Below, piece by piece: positions 1 through 7,455 of a stretch of 13,326 nt of DNA. The stretch is from Chitinophagaceae bacterium (lineage in GTDB: Bacteria > Bacteroidota > Bacteroidia > Chitinophagales > Chitinophagaceae). Every line of letters starts with the position of its first letter. Position 1 is the first letter of the stretch. A program made the translations under genes and the position numbers. The DNA lies in assembly GCA_021738605.1 (NCBI GenBank), contig JAIPBY010000046.1, positions 1 to 13,326 on the forward strand. The letters run 5' to 3'. Below the pieces are notes generated by a model. It made no database searches, had not been told where the DNA came from, and saw only the letters and a list, made by a program, of their open reading frames with translations.

Positions 1-663
1 CTCTTCCTGGAAACTGCCAAAAAGCTTGTCCCATACAATGAAAACCTGTGAGTAATTTTTATCAATGTATTCAGGGTTGATGGCATGGTGAACCCTGTGA
101 TGCGATGGGGTTACAATGATTTTCTCTAAAATACCCATCCTGTCAATGTGTTGGGTATGGTACCAAAACTGAATAAACAGGTGAAGCGGTGCAACAATGG
201 CAATCACATTGCCGGGTACGCCCAACAATGCCGCTGGCAAGAGAAAAAAAGTGAACAATTTGAAAAAAACGGAGATGCTTTGCCTCAGTGCACACGCCAG
301 GTTGAACTCTTCGCTGCTGTGGTGAATGATATGGGCGTTCCAGAATACATTGGTGGTGTGTTGAATCCTGTGTATCCAATATCCTGAAAAATCAAGTGCG
401 ATAAATGCGATGACATATACGGCAAGGCCTTCTTCAATCCTGGTGATGGCCAAATGCCTGACCATCCAGCCATAACTGATGATGGCCACACTGAGGCCCA
501 ATACATCCTTGGTAACATTGGTGATGCCAGATGCAAGTGATGAAACCATGTCCATGGTCCTTACCGTGTCATGGCCTTTCCTCCAGCCATACCATTTTTC
601 CAGCAACACCAAGAGAAGGAATATCGGCATGGCGATCAATAAAATCTTACCATAAGTCTCCAT
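1..663 (-). CDS. Sterol desaturase / fatty acid hydroxylase superfamily protein (3' end missing)
   Basis: An integral-membrane di-iron oxygenase-type protein, reading leftward from an ATG at 663-661 and still open at base 1, so 221 residues are visible and the C-terminus is lost. Hydrophobic stretches lie near residues 6-22, 52-66, 82-94 and 132-165. The histidine clusters that bind iron in this superfamily are all present: HRIQH at residues 98-102, HIIHH at 111-115, and SHHRVHH at 187-193, with further histidines at 169 and 172. Family members hydroxylate or desaturate sterols, carotenoids, fatty acids or ether lipids; the substrate cannot be read from sequence. It is transcribed divergently from the racemase-family gene, 52 bases away. 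The superfamily is clear; the specific reaction is unknown. Confidence 0.88.
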   Translation of the reverse strand, partial: METYGKILLIAMPIFLLLVLLEKWYGWRKGHDTVRTMDMVSSLASGITNVTKDVLGLSVAIISYGWMVRHLAITRIEEGLAVYVIAFIALDFSGYWIHRIQHTTNVFWNAHIIHHSSEEFNLACALRQSISVFFKLFTFFLLPAALLGVPGNVIAIVAPLHLFIQFWYHTQHIDRMGILEKIIVTPSHHRVHHAINPEYIDKNYSQVFIVWDKLFGSFQEE

Positions 664-715
664 ATACAACCAATTAGATCTCCAATTTCGTTCATTTTAT
701 TTAAATTGTACACCT
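664..715. promoter_or_regulatory. Short divergent intergenic region
   Basis: Fifty-two AT-rich bases separate the leftward desaturase-family gene from the rightward five-gene operon, so any promoters for both must lie here or overlap the genes. A fragment resembling the Bacteroidota -7 box (TAAATTG, one base short of TAnnTTTG) sits about 10 bases before the rightward start codon. I found no well-spaced TTTG partner. Nothing resembling a clear operator or riboswitch is visible. A promoter here is an inference from gene layout. Confidence 0.35.
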
Positions 716-1768
716 ATGTCTACCCAACCCCTTTCTCTTTCGTTGAATCATGCAACACACCAGTTGTCTGGTCATGTTTTTGAGTGTGTTGATGCGCATA
801 CCTGCGGCAACCCTGTGCGGTTGGTCGTCTCAGGCGGACCTGCATTAGAAGGTAACAACATGAGTGAGAAACGCCAGCATTTTTTGCGTGAATTTGATTG
901 GATAAGAAAAGGGCTGATGTTCGAACCCAGGGGGCATGACATGATGAGTGGCAGCATCCTTTATCCACCGCATGATCATGAGAATGATTTTGCAGTGCTG
1001 TTTATTGAAACCAGTGGTTGTCTGCCCATGTGTGGCCATGGTACCATCGGAACCATCACGGCTGCCATTGAATCGGGATTGGTAAAACCCAAGGTCAGTG
1101 GAAAAATCAGGATGGAAGCGCCTGCAGGGCTGGTGCAGATTGAATACAAGATGACAGGGAATAAGGTTAGTTCTGTTCGCCTCACCAATGTGCCAGGATA
1201 CCTCGACCAGGCTGATTTGGCGGTGGATTGCCCTGGGCTTGGAAGCATCAGCGTGGATGTTGCGTACGGCGGAAATTTTTATGCCATCGTTGATGTACAA
1301 GAAAACTTCCCCGGACTCGAACATTTTACCGCAGACCAACTCATCAGCATGGCAAGGCAGCTCAGGAAAAATATCAATGCAAAATACACATTCGTGCATC
1401 CGGAAGATCCAACGATCAATGGGTGTAGTCATATTCTCTGGTGTGGTGTCGTCATCGATCCCACATCCACGGCACGCAATGCTGTGTTCTATGGCGACAA
1501 AGCCATTGACCGATCGCCCTGCGGAACAGGAACCAGTGCCCGCATGGCACAGTGGTATGCCAAAGGGTTGTTGAAAAAAGGTGATGAATTCATCCACGAA
1601 AGCATTATTGGAAGCAGGTTCATCGGTCGCATAGAAGAAGAAACTGCTGTCAATGGCAAGCCCGCCATGCGACCATCCATTGAGGGATGGGCAAAAATTT
1701 ACGGACACAATACCATTTCAATCGACATTGACTACGACCCTTATGCACATGGGTTCCAAGTTATTTAA
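716..1768 (+). CDS. Proline racemase family protein, probable 4-hydroxyproline 2-epimerase
   Basis: Predicted cytoplasmic, cofactor-independent epimerase that would interconvert trans-4-hydroxy-L-proline and cis-4-hydroxy-D-proline, the first step of bacterial hydroxyproline breakdown. The protein has 350 residues and no signal peptide. The first catalytic cysteine is C106 in MCGHGTIG and the second is C269 in DRSPCGTGTSARMA. Retention of both cysteines argues for a racemase/epimerase rather than the related trans-3-hydroxyproline dehydratase, which has Thr at the second position. The family start motif (CVDAHTCGNPVRLV) begins near residue 24, giving an N-terminal extension of roughly 17 residues over typical members; no later in-frame ATG precedes the conserved core. 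It is first in a tight operon that also encodes a DadA-like oxidase, the usual partner of hydroxyproline epimerases. Family is certain; 4-hydroxyproline over proline as substrate is inferred from MCGHGTIG and context. Confidence 0.87.
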   Translation: MSTQPLSLSLNHATHQLSGHVFECVDAHTCGNPVRLVVSGGPALEGNNMSEKRQHFLREFDWIRKGLMFEPRGHDMMSGSILYPPHDHENDFAVLFIETSGCLPMCGHGTIGTITAAIESGLVKPKVSGKIRMEAPAGLVQIEYKMTGNKVSSVRLTNVPGYLDQADLAVDCPGLGSISVDVAYGGNFYAIVDVQENFPGLEHFTADQLISMARQLRKNINAKYTFVHPEDPTINGCSHILWCGVVIDPTSTARNAVFYGDKAIDRSPCGTGTSARMAQWYAKGLLKKGDEFIHESIIGSRFIGRIEEETAVNGKPAMRPSIEGWAKIYGHNTISIDIDYDPYAHGFQVI

Positions 1769-1777
1769 TACAAGTAC

Positions 1778-4156
1778 ATGAAAAGAAATAGTTTGTTATT
1801 TTGCCTTCTGTTGACAGCTGCTGCATATTCCCAGCAAAGCAACCAGATGATGTATGATAAGCCAGCCGCTTATTTTGAAGATGCCCTGCCCATTGGAAAT
1901 GGCCGGATTGGCGGCATGGTCTATGGGGGGATTGGGAAAGACAGGATTTCATTGAATGAGGCAACGCTTTGGGCAGGATATCCGGTGGATGCCAACATGA
2001 ACCCAGCGGCAAAACAATACCTGCCCCTTGTGCGGGAAGCATTGTTTGCAGGCAATTATAAGAAAGCAGACAGCCTTAACAAATTCATGCAGGGCAAGTT
2101 CTCTGCATCATATGCACCCCTTGGCAATCTTTTGATGAATTTCAATCTCAAAGAGGCTACCCAATATTCCAGGACACTCGATTTGCAAAAAGGAATGGTC
2201 AATGTTTCTTTTGAGTCGGATGGAACAAGTTATACCAGAGTATATTTTGTTTCCCATCCAGATCAGTTGATGTTTGTAAAACTCAGTTCCAAGGGGAAAA
2301 ACAAGATGAATGTTGAACTGACCATGAACAGCCTGCTGGTTCACAAACTGATGCCAGCAGTAAAAGGATTGGCCATGAATGGCATTGCACCATCATTGGC
2401 CGAGCCCAGTTACCGTGGCAAGATGCCCAATGCAGTGCAATATGACAGCGCCAATGCCATGCGCTTTTCAGGCGTGGTGAAAATTCTCTCTAACAATGGC
2501 AAACAAAAAAATACGGATTCCTCTGTACAGCTTTCAGATGCCTCTGAAATCCTGTTGGCCATATCCCTGGCCACCAGTTTCAATGGGTTTGACAAGCATC
2601 CTGTCAAAGAAGGGAAAGATGAAAAGCTATTGGCAGCCAGGGTCCTGCAGCAACTTGCAGCAGCAGATTATGGCATCATCCTGAAAAAACATGTAGCAGA
2701 TTTTTCCCGGTATATGGACCGTGTTTCCCTTGATTTGGGAGCATCTTCCAACGGTAATTTGCCTGTAGATCAAAGGTTGAAAAACTTTTCAAAAGCACAG
2801 TCAGACAATGCATTGGTATCCCTTTATTTTCAGTTCGGCCGTTACCTCATGGTCAGTGCATCCCGAACGCCAGAAGTGCCCATGAACCTGCAAGGCATCT
2901 GGAATGAGCAGGTTCGTCCACCATGGAGCAGCAATTATACCATCAACATCAATACAGAGATGAACTATTGGCCGGTGGAAACAACCAATCTTTCGGAGTT
3001 TCACCAACCCATGATGGGCTTCATCAAGAACCTCAGCAAAACGGGAGCTGTTACGGCCAAGTCATTTTATGGATTGGATGGATGGGTGGCACACCACAAC
3101 TCTGATGTTTGGGGTATTTCTAATGCCGTAGGCGATTTTGGAAAGGGAGACCCCGTCTGGGCCAACTGGACAATGGGTGGAACATGGATGAGCACCCATC
3201 TCTGGCAACATTTTCTTTTTTCAAACGATACAGCCTTCCTTAAAAAAGAGGCCTATCCCCTCATGAAGGGCGCGGCATTGTTCTGTCTTCAATTTTTGGT
3301 GAAAGATCCCGCAGGCAATTGGGTTACTGCCCCATCAACCTCCCCAGAAAACGTATTCATTACCGAAAAGGGAGTGAAAGGAGCGGTATTGTTTGGAGGA
3401 ACTGCAGACCTTGCCATGATCCGGGAATTGTTTTCCAATGTGATCGATGCAGACAAGATACTCAAGCAGGATCCTGCATTTTCAAACCAATTGAAACAGG
3501 CCCTGGAGCAACTTCATCCCTACCAGGTTGGAAAAAAGGGAAACCTGCAGGAATGGTATTATGACTGGGCAGACAACGACCCCAACCACCGCCATGTTTC
3601 CCATTTGTTTGGTCTGTATCCAGGCTCCTCCATCACCATGTCAAAGCAGCCATCATTGGCCAATGCCGTAAAGCGTTCACTTGAACTGCGCACCAACAAT
3701 GGCACAGGCTGGTCCATCGCCTGGAAAATCAACCTATGGGCAAGGTTACACAATGGCGAAAGGGCATATGATGCCATCAAAACCATCCTTACCTATTACC
3801 CCGCTGACCGCAACGAAGTCAAAATGGCTGGCGGCGGTACCTATCCTAATTTGTTCGATGCCCATCCTCCGTTTCAGATTGATGGAAATTTTGGGGCCAC
3901 ATCAGGAATCGCTGAAATGCTGATGCAGAGCCATGATGGTGAAATCCTGTTGCTGCCTGCTCTGCCAGCTGAATGGCCAACTGGTGCTGTCAAAGGATTG
4001 AAGGCAAGGGGCAATTTGACTGTTGATATTGCATGGGAAAATGGAAAGCTTAAGACGGCGGTGATCAGGCCATCCACATCCATCAACAAGGAAGTCAGGT
4101 ACGGTGAAAAAACATGGCAGATCAGTTCCAATAAACCACTCATCATCCAATTCTAA
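1778..4156 (+). CDS. Secreted GH95 glycoside hydrolase (alpha-L-fucosidase / alpha-L-galactosidase)
   Basis: An inverting exo-glycosidase expected to remove terminal alpha-L-fucose or alpha-L-galactose from plant or other glycans. The 792-residue length suits single-module GH95 enzymes. A signal peptide is seen at residues 1-18 (hydrophobic core, then AYSQ), so it acts in the periplasm or at the surface. The N-terminal beta-sandwich region begins with the family hallmark ALPIGNGRIGGMVYGG (36-51), followed by an (alpha/alpha)6 catalytic domain. Residues matching the active site of Bifidobacterium AfcA are N390 and N392 in NINTEMNYW, E524 in STSPENVF and D702 in IDGNFG. The position two residues before N390 is Thr (T388) where AfcA-type fucosidases have His, a change linked in the literature to L-galactose preference. 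It starts 9 bases after the epimerase gene and is followed after 18 bases by a GH127-type gene. Family very likely; exact sugar uncertain. Confidence 0.93.
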   Translation: MKRNSLLFCLLLTAAAYSQQSNQMMYDKPAAYFEDALPIGNGRIGGMVYGGIGKDRISLNEATLWAGYPVDANMNPAAKQYLPLVREALFAGNYKKADSLNKFMQGKFSASYAPLGNLLMNFNLKEATQYSRTLDLQKGMVNVSFESDGTSYTRVYFVSHPDQLMFVKLSSKGKNKMNVELTMNSLLVHKLMPAVKGLAMNGIAPSLAEPSYRGKMPNAVQYDSANAMRFSGVVKILSNNGKQKNTDSSVQLSDASEILLAISLATSFNGFDKHPVKEGKDEKLLAARVLQQLAAADYGIILKKHVADFSRYMDRVSLDLGASSNGNLPVDQRLKNFSKAQSDNALVSLYFQFGRYLMVSASRTPEVPMNLQGIWNEQVRPPWSSNYTININTEMNYWPVETTNLSEFHQPMMGFIKNLSKTGAVTAKSFYGLDGWVAHHNSDVWGISNAVGDFGKGDPVWANWTMGGTWMSTHLWQHFLFSNDTAFLKKEAYPLMKGAALFCLQFLVKDPAGNWVTAPSTSPENVFITEKGVKGAVLFGGTADLAMIRELFSNVIDADKILKQDPAFSNQLKQALEQLHPYQVGKKGNLQEWYYDWADNDPNHRHVSHLFGLYPGSSITMSKQPSLANAVKRSLELRTNNGTGWSIAWKINLWARLHNGERAYDAIKTILTYYPADRNEVKMAGGGTYPNLFDAHPPFQIDGNFGATSGIAEMLMQSHDGEILLLPALPAEWPTGAVKGLKARGNLTVDIAWENGKLKTAVIRPSTSINKEVRYGEKTWQISSNKPLIIQF

Positions 4157-4174
4157 AACATAAAAATCATTATT

Positions 4175-6142
4175 ATGTCTACCATCAGGATTTTTACTAC
4201 AGTATTGTTCGTGCTTGTTTCCTTTTGGGGGAATGCACAGCAGGCCAGTGTCCACATCAATCCTGTCAACTTTTCCAAAGTGATCATCAATGATGATTTT
4301 TGGAAACCCAAAATTGACAAGGTGGCTACCAAAACCTTGGATGCCTGCATCTATCAAACAGAAGTGAATACCGGCAGGATCCGGAATTTTGAGAAGGCAG
4401 CAAGAGCAAAGGGGGAACAGCACGAAGGGATTTTCTACGACGATTCAGATGTATACAAGGCAATTGAAGCAATGGCGTATGCCATCAAACTGACTGGAAA
4501 CAAGGCGCTTGAGCAAAAAGCAGATGAGTGGATTGACAAAATAGCTGCATCTCAACAAAGAGATGGTTATCTCAATACATACTATATTCTCACCGGCTTG
4601 GACAAGCGTTGGACGGATATGGACAAGCACGAGGATTATTGCGGTGGGCATATGATTGAAGCGGCCGTTGCTTATTTCGATGCAACAGGAAAAAAGAAGT
4701 TCCTTGACGTAAGCAAACGCTGGGCTGATCATTTTGATGCAACATTTGGCCCAGGAAAAAGGAACTGGGTAACCGGCCACCAGGAGCTGGAACTGGCACT
4801 GGTAAAGCTCTACAAGGCTACAGGAGAGAAAAGATACCTCACGCTCGCCGATTGGTTGCTGTCTGAACGAGGAAAGAACCATGGCATAGGCAGTCAATGG
4901 AAAAATGGCAAGGGCACCGATTATTCGCAAGACCTGCTTCCGGTAAAAGAGCAGTCAGAAATTACTGGCCATGCAGTGCGTGCCATGTATCTCTACACAG
5001 GCGCTGCAGATGTGGCAGCGCATACCGGCGACCAAGACTACCTGCTGGCCATGAGAAGGGTATGGCAGGATGTGGTTTTTCGCAACATGTATATTACGGG
5101 TGCCATAGGTTCTGCAGGAAAGAACGAAGGCTTTTCAAAGGATTATGATTTGCCCAATGAACAGGCCTATTGTGAAACATGTGCCTCTGTGGGGATGGTT
5201 TTTTGGAACCAACGGATGAACAGCCTTACAGGTAAAGCTGAATACATTGATGTACTGGAAAAAAGTTTGTACAACGGTGCACTGGATGGACTTTCATTGA
5301 GTGGTGATCGTTTTTTCTATGGCAATCCACTGGCCTCACAGGGCAATCACAACCGCAGGGAATGGTTTGGTACTGCATGCTGTCCATCCAATATTGCAAG
5401 ATTGATTACTTCGGTCGGCGGCTATGTTTATGGCCAGGAAAGCAATACCATCTACATCAATCTTTTTGTGGGCAGTGAATCTTCATTTGATCTGGCATCA
5501 TCAACCATGAAAATAAAAACATCAACTTCCTATCCATGGCAAGGAAATGTTAGCTGTAATATTTCCATGAGTAAAAAAGAAAAAGCGGCTATCGCATTCA
5601 GGATTCCAGGGTGGCTCAGGAATACGCCAGCACCTGGCAATCTTTATTCATTCCTTAACCAATCGGATGCTGCGCCAACAATCCTTGTCAATGGTAAATT
5701 GGTAGCATTCAAAGAAGAGAATGGTTATGCCGTCATTGAAAAAGAATGGAAAGATGGTGATATGGTAGAATACAGAATGCCCATGGAGGTGCGCAAAATC
5801 GGCGCAAAAAAAGAGCTGGTTGACAACAATTATCGGATGGCACTGCAACGCGGTCCAATTGTCTATTGCGTTGAGGGTGCAGACAACAATGGAAAAGCGT
5901 GGAATATTTTTTCCCCACTAACTGCCAATTTTGAGATTGAAAATTTTAATGTGCTTGATGAAAAAGTAATCAGCCTTGTTTCAACATTGCCTGTTTTACA
6001 GATTGATGCTGATGGACAATCAACCAAAACCCTAAACCAAAAAGTGCGCGCAATTCCGTATTACACATGGTGTAACCGGGGAAGCAATCCCATGCAGGTA
6101 TGGTTGCCAACAGTATACAAGGATATCAAAATAAATTACTAG
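4175..6142 (+). CDS. Secreted GH127/GH146-type (DUF1680) beta-L-arabinofuranosidase
   Basis: A 655-residue retaining glycosidase of the DUF1680 group. A signal peptide covers about residues 1-21 (ending FWGNAQ), so it is exported. The zinc-cysteine active site of B. longum HypBA1 is complete: E334 and C336 in YCETCAS, and C402 and C403 in ACCPSN, where the first Cys of the pair is the unusual thiolate nucleophile. E318 lies 16 residues before E334, the same spacing as the acid/base and zinc glutamates of HypBA1. Histidines at 159, 202 and 266 sit in conserved-looking motifs (CGGHMIEA, TGHQELE, TGHAVRA). HypBA1 releases beta-L-arabinofuranose from hydroxyproline-linked arabinooligosaccharides of extensin, which fits the hydroxyproline enzymes in this operon. 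GH127 and the related GH146 cannot be separated by eye; GH146 would suggest pectic arabinan such as rhamnogalacturonan II. Confidence 0.9.
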   Translation: MSTIRIFTTVLFVLVSFWGNAQQASVHINPVNFSKVIINDDFWKPKIDKVATKTLDACIYQTEVNTGRIRNFEKAARAKGEQHEGIFYDDSDVYKAIEAMAYAIKLTGNKALEQKADEWIDKIAASQQRDGYLNTYYILTGLDKRWTDMDKHEDYCGGHMIEAAVAYFDATGKKKFLDVSKRWADHFDATFGPGKRNWVTGHQELELALVKLYKATGEKRYLTLADWLLSERGKNHGIGSQWKNGKGTDYSQDLLPVKEQSEITGHAVRAMYLYTGAADVAAHTGDQDYLLAMRRVWQDVVFRNMYITGAIGSAGKNEGFSKDYDLPNEQAYCETCASVGMVFWNQRMNSLTGKAEYIDVLEKSLYNGALDGLSLSGDRFFYGNPLASQGNHNRREWFGTACCPSNIARLITSVGGYVYGQESNTIYINLFVGSESSFDLASSTMKIKTSTSYPWQGNVSCNISMSKKEKAAIAFRIPGWLRNTPAPGNLYSFLNQSDAAPTILVNGKLVAFKEENGYAVIEKEWKDGDMVEYRMPMEVRKIGAKKELVDNNYRMALQRGPIVYCVEGADNNGKAWNIFSPLTANFEIENFNVLDEKVISLVSTLPVLQIDADGQSTKTLNQKVRAIPYYTWCNRGSNPMQVWLPTVYKDIKINY

Positions 6143-6197
6143 GACCAATTGGAGAAGGACAATTCCTAATTCAACTAACTTTGAAAAAAAGGGAAAG

Positions 6198-7439
6198 ATG
6201 AGCAAGGTTATCGTAGCAGGCGGGGGTGTAATTGGACTGTGTGCAGCCTATTACCTGAACAAGGCTGGCCATGAAGTTGTTTTGATTGACAAAGGAGACC
6301 TTAAACAGGGTACATCCTTTGGCAACGCAGGATATATTTCCCCCAGTCATTTTATTCCACTTGCCTCTCCTGGCATTGTTGCCAAGGGCCTGCAATGGAT
6401 GCTGAGCTCCAGTTCACCTTTTTATATCAAGCCCAGGCTCAACATGGATCTTATCCGATGGGCGCTGACTTTCTGGAAAAGGTCCGGCAAGGCAACAATG
6501 GAAAGAAATATTCCCCACCTCAACAACATTCTTCATCTGAGCCGTGAACTCACTTCTGAAATCCGTAATGATTTGGGCAATCAATTCCGGATGGAGGAAA
6601 AGGGATGTTTTATGCTCTACAAAACTGCCTTGACTGAAAAGCATGAAATTGAATTGGCAAAGGAGGCCGCGGCATTGAACATCGAAACCCAAGTGTTCAG
6701 CGCAAAAGAGGTCCAGGCCATGGAGCCAGAGGTGGAGGTCAACGTGAGGGGAGGGGTTTTGTATCCCATTGATGCCCATTTGCATCCTGGCGATTTGATG
6801 AAAACCATTCACGATCATTTGCTGCAGTCGGGGGTAGAATTTCAATTGGAAACCACCGTTACTGGATTTGAAAAACAAGGAAGAAAAGTAACCAAAGTAT
6901 TGACAGATAAAGGAGATTTTACCGGAGACGAGATTGTTTTGGCCACAGGTTCATGGCTTCCGGCAACCAGCCGAGACCTCGGTATAGACCTTCTTCTCCA
7001 AGCCGGTAAAGGGTATAGCATGACGTTCGATGCAGTTGAAAAAAACCTTCATTATCCTGCAATCCTTGTAGATGACAGGGTGGCCATGACCCCTATGGGT
7101 GCTGATCTTAGGATGGGCGGAACCATGGAGATCAGTGGTATCGGTTCACCCATGCTGATGAAAAGGGTTCAGGCCATTTTCAAGGCTGCAAAAAATTACT
7201 ACCCTGATTTGCCTGTAGCATTTCCGACCCAAGACAAGATTTGGCATGGACTCAGACCTTTGAGCCCAGACGGTCTTCCATATATTGGCCGACACTCAAC
7301 ATATGATAACATCGTCATGGCAGGTGGCCATGCCATGCTTGGCCTCTCTCTTGCAGCGGCAACAGGGAAGTTGGTGGAGGAGATTGTTGGCGGGCTCGAG
7401 ACAAGTATTGACATCAGTGCATTCAATGTAGAACGATAA
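6198..7439 (+). CDS. FAD-dependent D-amino-acid dehydrogenase, probable D-hydroxyproline dehydrogenase
   Basis: A DAO/DadA-family flavoenzyme of 413 residues, predicted to oxidise cis-4-hydroxy-D-proline to pyrroline-4-hydroxy-2-carboxylate, the second step after hydroxyproline epimerisation. The N-terminus holds the dinucleotide-binding fold: VAGGGVIGLCAAYYL (residues 6-20) with the acidic D31 closing strand 2. DadA-like features follow: GTSFGNAGYISPS (38-50), ATGSWLP (249-255), WHGLRPLSPDGLPYIG (349-364) and AGGHAMLGLSLAAATGKLV (375-393). There is no signal peptide, so it should work in the cytosol or at the inner membrane face, passing electrons to the respiratory chain or oxygen. It follows the GH127-type gene after 55 bases, the largest gap in the operon. 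Known relatives act on D-amino acids broadly; the D-hydroxyproline assignment rests on the epimerase in the same operon. Confidence 0.85.
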   Translation: MSKVIVAGGGVIGLCAAYYLNKAGHEVVLIDKGDLKQGTSFGNAGYISPSHFIPLASPGIVAKGLQWMLSSSSPFYIKPRLNMDLIRWALTFWKRSGKATMERNIPHLNNILHLSRELTSEIRNDLGNQFRMEEKGCFMLYKTALTEKHEIELAKEAAALNIETQVFSAKEVQAMEPEVEVNVRGGVLYPIDAHLHPGDLMKTIHDHLLQSGVEFQLETTVTGFEKQGRKVTKVLTDKGDFTGDEIVLATGSWLPATSRDLGIDLLLQAGKGYSMTFDAVEKNLHYPAILVDDRVAMTPMGADLRMGGTMEISGIGSPMLMKRVQAIFKAAKNYYPDLPVAFPTQDKIWHGLRPLSPDGLPYIGRHSTYDNIVMAGGHAMLGLSLAAATGKLVEEIVGGLETSIDISAFNVER

Positions 7440-7455
7440 AAAATAAATCAAGCAT

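Noticed and set aside
845..1708. A 287-codon open frame on the minus strand inside the racemase-family gene
   Set aside because: It is antisense to a gene with clear catalytic motifs, has no recognisable family features and no signal of its own; a by-product of codon use.
3902..4423. A 173-codon minus-strand open frame spanning the GH95/GH127 junction
   Set aside because: Antisense to the ends of two well-supported glycosidase genes; no family features.
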